DNA of 64,000 bases from Sphingobacteriaceae bacterium (GCA_013824115.1 PNNG01000010.1:122461-186460), one strand, 5' to 3'. Shown: positions 19,967-30,490, counted from the stretch's first letter. Notes: a model not told the origin generated them from the letters alone. Made by a program: numbers and translations.

Positions 19967-20830
19967 ATGCTTACCAGCGAAGAAAACCTGATCATGGTGC
20001 CTTATGATTTTACGGCCCCTTCTGATTGTGCCTTACAACATGCCATTGCCATTGCCAAAGCGGCCAACGACCGTGTGATGATTTTGCATGTGCTCAATAG
20101 CGACAGCAAATCTTTTATGAAAAAGGAGCACTTGAGCATCAAGGATTTGAACGATAAGCTTCAAATTTTGGCCAATGACATCCACCGCAAGTCGGGCGTA
20201 AAGGCCACCTACGAAATGGAAGAAGGAAGCATTTTCAGCACCATCCCCGAATATGCCGAAAAATCGAAAGCCCGCTTGGTAGTAATGGGAACCAGCGGTA
20301 TTCAAGGCATGCAGCATATTACCGGTGCGCATGTGCTTAAAATTGCCGAAAACAGTACGGCTCCCGACATCATTGTGCAAACCCGTCCCATCAGGCCACA
20401 TGGTTATAAAACCATTGTCATGCCTTTAGATTCTACCAAGGAGAGCAAACAAAAAACCACCCAGGCAGCTGCCATCGCCCAACTATTTCAAGGCACCATT
20501 CACCTGTTTGTAGCACACGAAAGCGATGAATTTTTGGCCAAAGCCGTTGCTACCAATATAGCATATGCCGAAAAGATGTTGAAGAATCACAACATCAACT
20601 ATGAAATTGCTAAAGAAAACCCCAAAGGGAAAGGCTATGTAAAGCAAATTTTGGCTTACGCCGATAAGGTTGAGGCCGACATGGTGGTTATTATGACAGG
20701 TGAAGACCGTGGTCTTTTGGATATCCTTACGGGCTCTGATGAGGAGAATATTGTGAACAATAAATCGCAAATCCCGGTGCTTTGCATCGACCCCATGAAC
20801 GCCCAATACGGCAGTGTATTTACCTGGTAA
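19967..20830 (+). CDS. Universal stress protein
   Basis: LIMVPYDFTAPSDCALQHAIAIAKA; ARLVVMGTSGIQGMQHITGAHVLKIAENS. Confidence 0.85.
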   Translation: MLTSEENLIMVPYDFTAPSDCALQHAIAIAKAANDRVMILHVLNSDSKSFMKKEHLSIKDLNDKLQILANDIHRKSGVKATYEMEEGSIFSTIPEYAEKSKARLVVMGTSGIQGMQHITGAHVLKIAENSTAPDIIVQTRPIRPHGYKTIVMPLDSTKESKQKTTQAAAIAQLFQGTIHLFVAHESDEFLAKAVATNIAYAEKMLKNHNINYEIAKENPKGKGYVKQILAYADKVEADMVVIMTGEDRGLLDILTGSDEENIVNNKSQIPVLCIDPMNAQYGSVFTW

Positions 20831-20925
20831 GCCAAGCAAGCCCGCTGGCTCGTGAAAGGCCTTGGGGCAATGGTAAGGGGTGTGCATACTTGCTTGGTTG
20901 ACCATTAATTCAAGCCAGATTTCCT

Positions 20926-20933
20926 TACTTTTG
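20926..20933 (+). promoter_or_regulatory. Bacteroidota-type -7 box (TAnnTTTG) upstream of the HAD gene
   Basis: TACTTTTG 23 nt before the ATG at 20956. Confidence 0.5.
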
Positions 20934-20955
20934 CACCGCGCTCAATTCTAACAGC

Positions 20956-21420
20956 ATGATGATCAATGAAAACTCTAAGGTAATTGCAGTCGATTTCGAT
21001 GGAACGATTGTAGAGCATGCCTATCCTGCCATGGGTGAGGAGATGTTGTTTGCATTTGCCACATTGCGTCGTTTGCAGGAAAAGGGGCACAAGCTTTTAT
21101 TATGGACCATCAGGGAGGGCCAAATGCTCAGAGAGGCAGTAGAACTTTGTCGCGCAAACGGCGTAGAGTTTTACGCTGTGAACAAAAATTATCCAGAGGA
21201 AGAGTTTGAATTTGGCGTTACGCCACGAAAGTTGAATGCCGATATATTTATTGACGATCGTAATGTAGGGGGTTTCAGAGGCTGGGGTGAAATTTATCAG
21301 ATGCTGCATCCTGAAGATGGTGATTTCAGACATGACGTAATTGACAAAGCAGCACATAATAACTACAAGGGTAAAAAGCGGAAGAAGAAAGGATTCTTCC
21401 AAAAACTGTTTGGCGGGTGA
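20956..21420 (+). CDS. HAD-superfamily hydrolase, BT0820-like
   Basis: VIAVDFDGTIVEHAYP motif I; LLLWTIREG; DIFIDDRNVGG. Confidence 0.75.
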   Translation: MMINENSKVIAVDFDGTIVEHAYPAMGEEMLFAFATLRRLQEKGHKLLLWTIREGQMLREAVELCRANGVEFYAVNKNYPEEEFEFGVTPRKLNADIFIDDRNVGGFRGWGEIYQMLHPEDGDFRHDVIDKAAHNNYKGKKRKKKGFFQKLFGG

Positions 21421-22199
21421 TCGTTTACAAAACACGCGAGGAAATTGAAATCATGCGCGCCGCTGCACAAGTAGTGAGCCGTGCATTGGGCGTGGTGGCC
21501 GAAGCAATTGGTCCGGGTGTTACTCCGCTCGAACTCGACCGCCTCGCCGAAACTTACATCCGTGATCAAGGCGCTGAACCTGCTTTTAAGGGCTTGTACG
21601 GTTTTCCGAATACCCTTTGTATGTCACGCAATGAACAGGTGGTGCACGGCATCCCCGACAACAAACCATTACGCGAAGGCGACATCATCAGCGTGGATTG
21701 CGGTGCCAAGTTGCATGGCTTTTATGGCGATCACGCTTATACCTTCGCCATCGGCGAAATTGCACCTGCTACCCGTCGTTTATTAGATGTAACTCTCGAA
21801 TGCCTGTATTTGGGCATTGAACAAGCCGTGGCAGGCAACCGCATTGGTGACATCGGTTTTGCGGTTCAACAGCATGCCCAAAAAAATGGGTATGGCGTAG
21901 TTCGCGATTTGGTGGGCCATGGCCTCGGTCGCAAACTCCACGAAAAGCCTGAAGTACCCAATTTCGGCAAGCGCGGATCGGGACCGCTCATTCAGGAAGG
22001 ACTGGTGATTGCCATCGAACCCATGATCAATATGGGCGTAAAAGACATCAAACAGCTGTCGGATGGCTGGACCATCATTACCGCCGACCGCAAACCCTCG
22101 GCCCACTTCGAGCACGATGTGGCCATCATCGACGGAAAACCCGAAATTCTGTCGACCTTTAAATACGTAGAAGAAGCATTAGCCAAGCAAACAGCATAA
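21417..22199 (+). CDS. map: Type I methionyl aminopeptidase
   Basis: MSRNEQVVHGIPDNKPLREGDIISVDCGAKLHGFYGDHAYTFAIG; GHGLGRKLHEKPEVPNFG; GTG start overlapping the upstream stop (GTGA). Confidence 0.94.
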   Translation: MIVYKTREEIEIMRAAAQVVSRALGVVAEAIGPGVTPLELDRLAETYIRDQGAEPAFKGLYGFPNTLCMSRNEQVVHGIPDNKPLREGDIISVDCGAKLHGFYGDHAYTFAIGEIAPATRRLLDVTLECLYLGIEQAVAGNRIGDIGFAVQQHAQKNGYGVVRDLVGHGLGRKLHEKPEVPNFGKRGSGPLIQEGLVIAIEPMINMGVKDIKQLSDGWTIITADRKPSAHFEHDVAIIDGKPEILSTFKYVEEALAKQTA

Positions 22200-22201
22200 T
22201 T

Positions 22202-22909
22202 ATGGGACGCGCATTTGAATACCGCAAAGCCAGAAAATTTGCCCGTTGGGACAAGATGTCGCGCATTTTTCCGCGCATCGGCAAAGAAATCACCATGGCC
22301 GTTAAGGCCGGTGGTCCAGACCCTGAAACCAATCCGCGCTTGCGGGTAGCCATGCAAAACGCCAAGGGTGCCAACATGCCCAAGGACCGCGTAGAGGCTG
22401 CCATCAAAAGGGCCACCAACAAGGACGAAAAAGACTACGAAGAAGTAGTGTACGAAGGTTACGGTCCGCATGGCGTGGCAATCGTGGTAGAAACCGCTAC
22501 CGACAATCCTACCCGTACTGTAGCCAATGTGCGTCACCTGTTCAACAAATACGGCGGATCGTTGGGCACATCCGGTTCACTCAGCTTTATGTTCGACCGC
22601 AAAGGCATTTTCCGCTTGCAAGCCGAAGGCGTGAACCTGGAAGACTTGGAGCTCGAACTCATCGATGCCGGTGCCGAAGACATACAGGAGGATGAGGGCG
22701 AAATCATTGTAACCGCAGCCTTTGCCGATTTTGGTGCCATGCAAAAGGCCCTCGAAAAACTCGGTGTGAATGTAATCAGCTCGCAGCTGCAGCGCATTCC
22801 GGCCAGCTATGCCGAAATCAACGAGCAGCAAGAAGAAGAGGTGATGAAGCTCATCGATTTCCTCGAAGAAGACGAAGATGTGCAGAACGTATTTTATAAT
22901 TTGCCGTAA
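22202..22909 (+). CDS. YebC/PmpR-family regulatory protein
   Basis: MGRAFEYRKARKFARWDKMSRIFPRIGKEITMAVKAGGPDPETNPRLR; NMPKDRVEAAIKRA. Confidence 0.93.
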   Translation: MGRAFEYRKARKFARWDKMSRIFPRIGKEITMAVKAGGPDPETNPRLRVAMQNAKGANMPKDRVEAAIKRATNKDEKDYEEVVYEGYGPHGVAIVVETATDNPTRTVANVRHLFNKYGGSLGTSGSLSFMFDRKGIFRLQAEGVNLEDLELELIDAGAEDIQEDEGEIIVTAAFADFGAMQKALEKLGVNVISSQLQRIPASYAEINEQQEEEVMKLIDFLEEDEDVQNVFYNLP

Positions 22910-22928
22910 ACGGCCATCCAAATCATTG

Positions 22929-22955
22929 AAAACCCTGGCTTTGCCGGGGTTTTTT
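22929..22955 (+). terminator. Intrinsic terminator after yebC
   Basis: AAAACCCTGGC TTT GCCGGGGTTTTTT. Confidence 0.8.
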
Positions 22956-23006
22956 ATTTGCAGCGCTAAATTCGAAATGCTACCCGCCACTTTTCATCTC
23001 TAAGGA

Positions 23007-23450
23007 TTAACCCAAGTGTTTTGAGCGTATTTCAAGCATTTCTGAAACATTAAGTGTTGGAAAGGACATTTTCTTAAGATGCAGGTACAGCGGTTTATTG
23101 CCTGTCCAGAGCGTTGCATTTATAAAGATTGTCAAAGCAACAAAATCAATATCGTCCTCATCAATTGAACTCACCATGTTTTCAGCACTTTCCCAAATTT
23201 TCAGGGGTATGATGTCTTCGTTGATGAAATGCAACTTAGAAAGGACTAAGGCGTAAGAAAGCTCGAGCTGCTCTTCTGAAAGTTTGGAAATGGATATTAG
23301 TTTATGCCAGTGCCTTTTAATTTCCTGGCGCATGTAGCTGCAAGCATAAAACTCAAAGCATCAGTCTGAATTGAAGAGGATACCCGCTATGTTGCTATTA
23401 GTATTAAGGAGCGTATTAAAGAAAACATTGGTATCAACAACAATTTTCAC
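23007..23450 (-). pseudogene. PIN-domain toxin interrupted by an in-frame TGA (23363-23361)
   Basis: Frame from GTG at 23450 reads VKIVVDTNVFFNTLLNTNSNIAGILFNSD*CFEFYACSYMRQEIKRHW...DIDFVALTIFINATLWTGNKPLYLHL; the 23007-23333 ORF is only the C-terminal part. Confidence 0.75.
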
Positions 23451-23650
23451 TTCGCAACACGATTTTTATTTGCTTGCCACCAACCTTTTTTGGTATCAGC
23501 AACCATCGTATCCACATCTGCTTGGCTTGCTTTTGATGAAGCAGTTGCTTCCTTGAACATCAGATAGTCAATCAGGCTTTGCAAACCTGCCGTATCAACA
23601 TTTGCAGGTAATCTGATGATGATTTCATCGCTATTTCGCTCAATGGTCAT
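23447..23650 (-). CDS. Putative antitoxin of a type II PIN toxin-antitoxin pair
   Basis: 67 aa, MTIERNSDEIIIRLPANVDTAGLQSLIDYLMFKEATASSK...; its stop overlaps the GTG start of the PIN frame (GTGA). Confidence 0.65.
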   Translation of the reverse strand: MTIERNSDEIIIRLPANVDTAGLQSLIDYLMFKEATASSKASQADVDTMVADTKKGWWQANKNRVAK

Positions 23651-23780
23651 GGCATTAGGCTTTTAGTAAAATTAACGATAAATAATGGAAGATTTGTTCA
23701 TGAACAGCTGCTCATTTTGGTGGTAAAATAAAAACCCCCGCCAGCAACAGCCAACGGGAGTTTTCTTTTATGCGGCTTGC

Positions 23781-25805
23781 TTACCAAATAAGAACCTGCT
23801 TGCTCTCCTCGGCGACCATGGCTTGACCGGGCTGACAACCCCATGCCTCGCGGAATTCGGGCATATTGGCCAATGGACCACGCACGCGGTATTCACCGGG
23901 TGAATGTGAATCGGTAATGATGCGTTTACGTAGCTCCTTTTCGGAAATATTTTGTGACCAAACCGTAGCCCAGCCCAGGAAAAAGCGCTGCTGCCAGGTA
24001 AATCCATCGATGGTGCCACTCAGGTCCTTTCCTTCGTTGGCGTGCTTGTAGGCGTAATAAGCCATGGTAAGACCCGCCAAATCGGCGATATTTTCGCCCT
24101 GGGTGAGGCTGCCATTGATGAAGATGCCATCCAACACTTCGTAGCCATTGAATTGGGCCACCATGCGACCCGTCCGCTCTTCAAAAAGCTTGCGGTCTTG
24201 TTCGGTCCACCAGTTGCTGAGGTTGCCCTTGGCGTCGTATTTACTGCCCTTATCATCGAAACCGTGTGAAAATTCGTGGCCAATCACTGCGCCTATGCCC
24301 CCGTAATTCACCGCATCTTCGGCATTCGGGTCGTAAAATGGAGGCTGCAAAATGCCGGCAGGGAACACAATTTCATTGCGGCTGGGCGAATAGTAGGCAT
24401 TTACGGTTTGCGGCGTCATGCCCCACTCGGTTTTGTCGATGGGCTGGCCAATTTTACCAATCATTTCGCGGTATCCGAACAGGCGCACTTGCATTACATT
24501 TTCGAAGAGGGTTTCAGCGCTGATTTTTACACTGCTGTAATCTTTCCATTTGTCGGGATAGCCAATTTTGTATTCAAAAGCAGCCAGTTTCACCAAAGCC
24601 TGGGCCTTGGTTTCGGCACTCATCCATGAGAGGGCTTCGATGCGGGCTTTGAAAGCATGGCGAAGGTGCTCTACCATCTCGCCTACTTTTTTCTTGGCTT
24701 CGGCACTAAAATGCTCTTTCACGAATAATTGTCCTACTACTTCACCCAAGCTGCCATTGGTAAGGTTAATAGCGCGCTCCCATCGGGGCTTCATCACCGT
24801 GGTACCGCTGAGGGTGGTAGAATAGAAACCGAACTGGGCCTTTTCAAATCGGCTGTCGAGGATACCGGCTGAACCATTGAGTACCGACCACTTGAGGTAG
24901 TTGCGCAAATCGGCCAGAGGTGTATTAGTGACAATCGTTTGCATGCCCTTGAGAAAATCGGGTTGAGAAACCACCAAATCTTCAAATTTTGGTACGCCTG
25001 CAGCTTTGAAGAAATCGGCCCAAGGGGTAGCGCCAAACTGCGGATGATCTGTAAAAGCCTGGTAGCTGAATTTGTTGTAAGTCTTGTCGGGATCGCGGCG
25101 CTCCACACGGGTCATGCTGATTTCGGCCAGGGCCTTTTCGAGCTTGTAAACCCGCTCAGCTGCCTTGTCGGGATTCACGATTCCGCCCATCTTGAACAAA
25201 TCGGTCATATAAGCCACATAGGCCTTTTGGATGGCCAATGAGGCTTCGTCGGTTTTGGTGTAATAATCACGATCGGGCAAGGCAATGCCGCCTTGTCCGA
25301 GGTATAGGATATTGGCTTCACTGTTTTTAGCATCGATGCCCACATAAAAGCTGAAGAAGCCCCCAAAACCTTCGCTGCGCATTTCGCCAAGGAAGCTCAT
25401 GAGCTGCTTTTTGTCTTTAAGCCCGTCAATTTTGGCCAAATAAGGCTGAATGGGCGTGAAGCCCCGCTTGTTCAACAGCGCTTCGTTCATGGCCGATTTG
25501 TAGAAATCGCCCACCAATTGCTCGGCACTGCCTGCCGCAAAACCGTTTTTATCGCGCAGGAGACGATCGAGGATGGCGCGGATTTTCTCGTCGTTTTGCT
25601 TTGCCAATTTATTAAAGGTACCCCAGCGGCTTTCGGTTGCGGGCATGGGGTTGTTTTTCATCCAGCCGCCCGCTGCAAAGGCATAAAAATTGTCGCATGC
25701 GCTGGCGGTAATGTCGAGGTTGCTGCTATCGACCCCAGAGCGCAACTGCTGTGCGGGAGACTGCAAGCTGGCCACTGCCAAAAGGCTGGTAAGTAAATGC
25801 TTCAT
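23781..25805 (-). CDS. M13-family (neprilysin-like) metallopeptidase
   Basis: GGIGAVIGHEFSHGFDDKGSKYDAKGNLSNWW; ENIADLAGLTMAYYAY; GPLANMPEFREAWGCQPGQAM. Confidence 0.95.
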   Translation of the reverse strand: MKHLLTSLLAVASLQSPAQQLRSGVDSSNLDITASACDNFYAFAAGGWMKNNPMPATESRWGTFNKLAKQNDEKIRAILDRLLRDKNGFAAGSAEQLVGDFYKSAMNEALLNKRGFTPIQPYLAKIDGLKDKKQLMSFLGEMRSEGFGGFFSFYVGIDAKNSEANILYLGQGGIALPDRDYYTKTDEASLAIQKAYVAYMTDLFKMGGIVNPDKAAERVYKLEKALAEISMTRVERRDPDKTYNKFSYQAFTDHPQFGATPWADFFKAAGVPKFEDLVVSQPDFLKGMQTIVTNTPLADLRNYLKWSVLNGSAGILDSRFEKAQFGFYSTTLSGTTVMKPRWERAINLTNGSLGEVVGQLFVKEHFSAEAKKKVGEMVEHLRHAFKARIEALSWMSAETKAQALVKLAAFEYKIGYPDKWKDYSSVKISAETLFENVMQVRLFGYREMIGKIGQPIDKTEWGMTPQTVNAYYSPSRNEIVFPAGILQPPFYDPNAEDAVNYGGIGAVIGHEFSHGFDDKGSKYDAKGNLSNWWTEQDRKLFEERTGRMVAQFNGYEVLDGIFINGSLTQGENIADLAGLTMAYYAYKHANEGKDLSGTIDGFTWQQRFFLGWATVWSQNISEKELRKRIITDSHSPGEYRVRGPLANMPEFREAWGCQPGQAMVAEESKQVLIW

Positions 25806-25929
25806 AGGTAAAAATTTACCGGAAATATAGGGAAAGGCCGCAAAATGGAGGGCATGATACTGCAGCCAAAGCGATTTTTAGTAATCATTCACGTCGAATG
25901 ACTATTTTAGCGATTCTAAAAAACCTAAT

Positions 25930-26328
25930 ATGACAAAAAGAATTTTAGGATGGATGTTGGTAGGCGGATTGGCATTGGCTGCTTGTAAAAAAGAACCAGT
26001 ACCCATTCCTGAGCCCATTCCCACCAAGACTGAGATGCTTACCAAATCATGGAAGCCCGACAGTTTGTTTGTTGATGGCAACAATGTAACTGCCCTGTTT
26101 GCATCGGCTCGTTGGGCATTCCGCACCGACAACAAATATGTAATTAGCACCTTTCTTGGCGCCGATAGTGGCTCATGGGCTTTCGCTAATAATGAAACCC
26201 AAATTGTCCTTGACCCAGGTCCCGACCAAGAAGTTTGGAACATAGAAACCCTTACCACTTCTTTATTGCGTGTAAATGCATCGGACGTAGATGGTACTTT
26301 GCGTGCCCAGTTTAGTCCTGCTCCTTGA
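25930..26328 (+). CDS. Small lipoprotein of unknown function (possibly lipocalin-like)
   Basis: MTKRILGWMLVGGLALAACKKEP lipobox. Confidence 0.65.
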   Translation: MTKRILGWMLVGGLALAACKKEPVPIPEPIPTKTEMLTKSWKPDSLFVDGNNVTALFASARWAFRTDNKYVISTFLGADSGSWAFANNETQIVLDPGPDQEVWNIETLTTSLLRVNASDVDGTLRAQFSPAP

Positions 26329-26349
26329 TTGAAAGCACTGAGATTAACC

Positions 26350-26374
26350 AAAAGCCGGATTCGTCCGGCTTTTT
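26350..26374. terminator. Bidirectional terminator with TTCG tetraloop
   Basis: AAAAGCCGGA TTCG TCCGGCTTTTT between convergent genes. Confidence 0.85.
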
Positions 26375-26377
26375 CGT

Positions 26378-28879
26378 TTAAAAGCGAACCCCAAAGCGCA
26401 CGCCCCCTTGCACGGGCAAGATGTTGTTGGCAGAAATGAAAAAATCAACCCCAACGAGGCGGAATGGGCCACTGATGTTGTAGCCCAATTCGGCATGCCG
26501 CACCAGCGGCGTGTAGAGCGCTGATGCGAAAAAGGCCTCATCGATGCCCAAAGTGCGGAAGTAATGCCACTGGGTAAGTGCCAATCGGCCAAAACGATAA
26601 ACGCCAAAGGCTTTCAAATAACTGGCATTGGTGCTGAATTGGTAAACGGGCAAGTTGCGGAAATAGGGCGATTCGCTGCTTTGCAGGAGCGATTGGAAAG
26701 CATTGAAGTGGGTAAAATCGAGGAAATATTGGGGAGGACTGAGGAAAAGTCCGGCATTGGCAGCAAAAGTGAGGCTATTGCCCTTTTGCAAGCTTTTATA
26801 CTGGCTGATGCCCATATCGGCCTTCCAAAAGGTGCTACCCGTATGTCCACCTACCAACTGAAAAGTAAGGATTGGCTTATTCCGATTGGCCACCCGCTCT
26901 TCGCCGTTAATGATGGCCTGTTTTGCCCAAGGGCGCCACTCTATTTCGCCATGCCATCCAATAAAATGATGGGCGTTGAAGGCCGTCACCGGCAGGTGCA
27001 AATTGCTTGGCGCATTTTTCGACCAACGATTGGGCGCGGTGAAAAAAGCGAATTGAGCCTGGTTTTGCAAGGGCGAGCGGAACTCGTATTCTAGACCTCC
27101 TTTGAGTTGCCATTGTGGACTCAAATTGCGGCCTGCTTGTAGTTCTACAAAGGATTTTTCATAGAGCTTGAGGATATTATCGTTGTAAAGCAGGGTTTGA
27201 ACCAGGTTTACGGCCGGACTGATGGGATTTTCTCTATTGTACTGCGAAATATCGGTACCAGCGGCAATGCGCCATTGGTAATGGGCGCGGTTGTGTTCAT
27301 GGTAAGCATTGACGAGGAGACGGTCGCGGGCAAAAGAATAGCGGGCATTGAGGCCCCATTGTTCGTTGCTGGTGCGTGACTTGCGAATGGTATAGCGCAG
27401 ATGTGATCCCAGCACTACGCCCTCAACGGTATTGTAGAAATCGACGCGCTGCAAGAAATCGAAAGCCAAACCTCGGTAGGTGAGTTGTTTGCTGTATCCC
27501 ACCCGTTCGATGAATGGCCCCAACCGATAGGTATGACCTGTGATGGGGTGATACCATCGAAATCGGTTGTTTCTGCCGGCAGTATCGGCTTTTAAATTTT
27601 TGACAACATAAATCGAATCAGCCTCTCGGTAGCCTATTATTTCATTTTCTTCGAGGGGCATTTGGCGCAATTCGCTCCACATGGAGTCGGGAGTGACCCG
27701 GGCCAGCGTATCCACTTCGTAGTTGTAGCGAATCACATCGAGTGAATCGGGAATTTGTTCGGTTTGTTTTTTCAGCTTTTTAGCTTCTTCGCGTGCGGCG
27801 CGGTTGCCTTTGGTTCCTTCTTCAAAACGCGGGCGTTCGGCTGGGCGAAGCGTCATCAAGGCGGCGGCATCGGTAGTAATGCGGTAATTGCGTACCGAGG
27901 TAACATAGCGGACATCGGCAGTTGCACCTAAATAATTGGCCCGCAGCTTAACATCTTGTTTCACGGGCATCCACACCTCCCCAAAGGCTTGGTATTCTTG
28001 CTGAAGGTGGTATTCTACCCCATTGTCGTCGCGGTAGCGTACATCAAGCGCATGAATCGACATACTTGGCTCGAGCAGATACAGATCGCCACTAAGCAAG
28101 TAAGGCCCCTTGGTACGGGCTTCAACGCCTATGCGCACCAATTTGAGGTCGCCCTCCTGCTTTTCGCCCCGGTAGGCAAAGCGGTAATTGGCAAATGCTC
28201 TTCCAGACAGCGGAGAAATGATTTCGCCCACATTGGGTCGGTAGAAGTTGAAGTTGGCGAAATTGATGGTGGGACTACTTCCTGGGGGCAGATTGGAGCG
28301 GATGCTGACCACTTTTTCGCTGAAAGTAGATGGAAAGCGGTATTTGATTTCACTCACCGATTCGAGCAAATAGGTGGTGCCCAATTTGATGTTTTCGCTT
28401 TCCATCAGTTTTCGGACGGCCCAGGGGGCTTTGATAACGGTTAAAGTGCCTTTCACATAGCTTTTGGCCTCGTAGCTGCTCACGGCTGCCAAGTGCAGGG
28501 GCGCGTTGCGGATGGCGCGGCGCATGATGCTGTAGGCCGGGTCTTCGGCACGCGCATTCACTTTGATTTCGCCCAACTCAAATACTTGGCGGGTAAGGGC
28601 AAACTCGCGGCTAAGTCCATTGCTACCTAATTCCACATATACCTTTTGGGCATTGTAGCCGAGATAGTGCAGTTGTAAGGTATAGCCACCAGCGGGTAAA
28701 TAAATTTCGAACCGTCCGCTTTCGTTGCTGATGGTGCTGTGGCTGCCTGGCGTGAGTGAAAGTGAAGCATAGGGTAATCCCTGTCCTTTTTCGTCAGTTA
28801 CACGGCCACGAAAAGCCACATTTTGGGCATTTGCCGCCAGCACGATGAAACAGAAAAGACAGAGGAGCCAAAAGCGCAT
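26378..28879 (-). CDS. DUF5686 outer-membrane protein with N-terminal carboxypeptidase-regulatory-like domain
   Basis: Signal peptide MRFWLLCLFCFIVLAANAQ; FRGRVTDEKGQGLPYASLSLTPGSHSTISNESGRFEIYLPAGGYTLQLHYLGY; long beta-barrel-like C-terminus. Confidence 0.85.
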   Translation of the reverse strand: MRFWLLCLFCFIVLAANAQNVAFRGRVTDEKGQGLPYASLSLTPGSHSTISNESGRFEIYLPAGGYTLQLHYLGYNAQKVYVELGSNGLSREFALTRQVFELGEIKVNARAEDPAYSIMRRAIRNAPLHLAAVSSYEAKSYVKGTLTVIKAPWAVRKLMESENIKLGTTYLLESVSEIKYRFPSTFSEKVVSIRSNLPPGSSPTINFANFNFYRPNVGEIISPLSGRAFANYRFAYRGEKQEGDLKLVRIGVEARTKGPYLLSGDLYLLEPSMSIHALDVRYRDDNGVEYHLQQEYQAFGEVWMPVKQDVKLRANYLGATADVRYVTSVRNYRITTDAAALMTLRPAERPRFEEGTKGNRAAREEAKKLKKQTEQIPDSLDVIRYNYEVDTLARVTPDSMWSELRQMPLEENEIIGYREADSIYVVKNLKADTAGRNNRFRWYHPITGHTYRLGPFIERVGYSKQLTYRGLAFDFLQRVDFYNTVEGVVLGSHLRYTIRKSRTSNEQWGLNARYSFARDRLLVNAYHEHNRAHYQWRIAAGTDISQYNRENPISPAVNLVQTLLYNDNILKLYEKSFVELQAGRNLSPQWQLKGGLEYEFRSPLQNQAQFAFFTAPNRWSKNAPSNLHLPVTAFNAHHFIGWHGEIEWRPWAKQAIINGEERVANRNKPILTFQLVGGHTGSTFWKADMGISQYKSLQKGNSLTFAANAGLFLSPPQYFLDFTHFNAFQSLLQSSESPYFRNLPVYQFSTNASYLKAFGVYRFGRLALTQWHYFRTLGIDEAFFASALYTPLVRHAELGYNISGPFRLVGVDFFISANNILPVQGGVRFGVRF

Positions 28880-29118
28880 ACGACCTCTAAGATGCAGCAG
28901 AAACGCGAAGATTAAAAATTTAGAAAGCCTGTTGTTTGTTTTTTGTTTAATTCGGGCTAAAGTGTGGGGCTGATTGCCAAAACAGCCTCGCTGCGCAAGG
29001 GTCGGATTTGGCCACCAAAAACGATTTCCGTTTATTTCGACGAAACCAAAAGGTGTATTCATCGAAAAGTTGAAAACAACGCCAACAGAAAGCTTATTTT
29101 CGTTGCCCCATTGAAAGT

Positions 29119-29670
29119 ATGAAACACAGACGCTTTAACCCTTGGCACCATGGTGCCACCGATTACGATCCCAAAGGACTCATCAACGGCATTATCGAAA
29201 TTCCGAAAGGAAGCCGTGCCAAATACGAACTCGACAAAGAAAGCGGCATGCTGCGTCTCGACCGCGTGCTGTATTCATCTGTTTATTATCCGGCCAATTA
29301 CGGCTTCATTCCGCAGACCTATTGCGATGACCATGATCCGCTCGACATCCTCATCCTCTCGCAGATTGATGTGCAGCCGCTTTGCATGGTGCCTGCCAAA
29401 GTCATTGGCGTGATGCGGATGTTAGACCAGGGCGAGGCCGACGATAAACTCATTGCCGTGGCTGCTGGTGATCCCAGCGTAAACCACTACAACGACATCA
29501 AGGAGTTGCCGCGCCACTTCATCAGCGAGATGCGCAACTTTTTTGAAGACTACAAAAAGCTGGAGCATAAAGAAGTAATCGTAGAAGATTTCCTCGACCG
29601 CAATATGGCCATCCAAATTCTGGAGGATGCCCTGGATTTGTATAAGGAGAAATTTGGGCAAGAAGGCTGA
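29119..29670 (+). CDS. ppa: Inorganic pyrophosphatase
   Basis: [56 protein letters not shown]. Confidence 0.96.
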   Translation: MKHRRFNPWHHGATDYDPKGLINGIIEIPKGSRAKYELDKESGMLRLDRVLYSSVYYPANYGFIPQTYCDDHDPLDILILSQIDVQPLCMVPAKVIGVMRMLDQGEADDKLIAVAAGDPSVNHYNDIKELPRHFISEMRNFFEDYKKLEHKEVIVEDFLDRNMAIQILEDALDLYKEKFGQEG

Positions 29671-29837
29671 TGGCATTTTGTCGGCTGCGCCTTCCTTTTG
29701 AAACACAGAGGGCACGCTGCAAGCCCCGGCCATCCGGGGGAAGACACGGAGATTGAAAATTCCACTGAATCAAAAGCCTGTAAAGCCGGATTTATACTTT
29801 AGGTGCAGCTACCGGCCCTTTAATCTGTCCGACAAAC

Positions 29838-30490
29838 GGATACGGAACACGTTGATTGGGCGGATGATCACTGATGAAGTGGCAATTCATCCAAAATCCG
29901 CAATAATCAGCCTCATCCGCGTCATCTGCGGTCCATGATGGAACACGGAAAACACTGATTGGGCGGATGATCGCTGATGAAGTGGTGCATCATCCAAAAT
30001 CTGCTAAAATCAGCCTCATCTGCGTCATCTGCGGTCCATTTTGGAACACGGAATACGCTGATTGGGCGGATGATCGCTGATGAAGTGGTGCATCATCCAA
30101 AATCCGCTAAAATCAGCCTCATCTGCGTCATCTGCGGTCCATGATGGAACACGGAACACGCTGATTGGGCGGATGATCGCTGATGAAGTGGCAATTCATC
30201 CAAAATCCGCTAAAATCAGCCTCATCCGCGTCATCTGCGGTCCATTTTGGAACACGGAACACGCTGATTGGGCGGATGATCGCTGATAAAAAGGTGCAGC
30301 ATCCAAAATCCGCTAAAATCAGCCTCATCTGCGTCATCTGCGGTCCATCATGGAACACGGAACACGCTGATTGGGCGGATGATCACTGATGAAGTGGCAA
30401 TTCATCCAAAATCCGCAATAATCAGCCTCATCCGCGTCATCTGCGGTCCATCATAGAACACGGAAAACACTGATTGTACGGATAGTCACG
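29838..30490. repeat. 103-bp tandem repeat array (about 6 units)
   Basis: Anchor GAACACGG (or variant) recurs at 29838, 29941, 30044, 30147, 30250, 30353 and 30456: exactly 103-bp spacing each time. Confidence 0.97.

Noticed and set aside
30080-30389. Short ORFs in the 103-bp array (30080-30286, 30128-30358, 30183-30389)
   Set aside because: Repeat-derived; the 103-bp period shifts frame every unit, so no coherent protein
29838-30490. Possible CRISPR array in 103-bp repeats
   Set aside because: The whole 103-bp unit is conserved with no unique spacers
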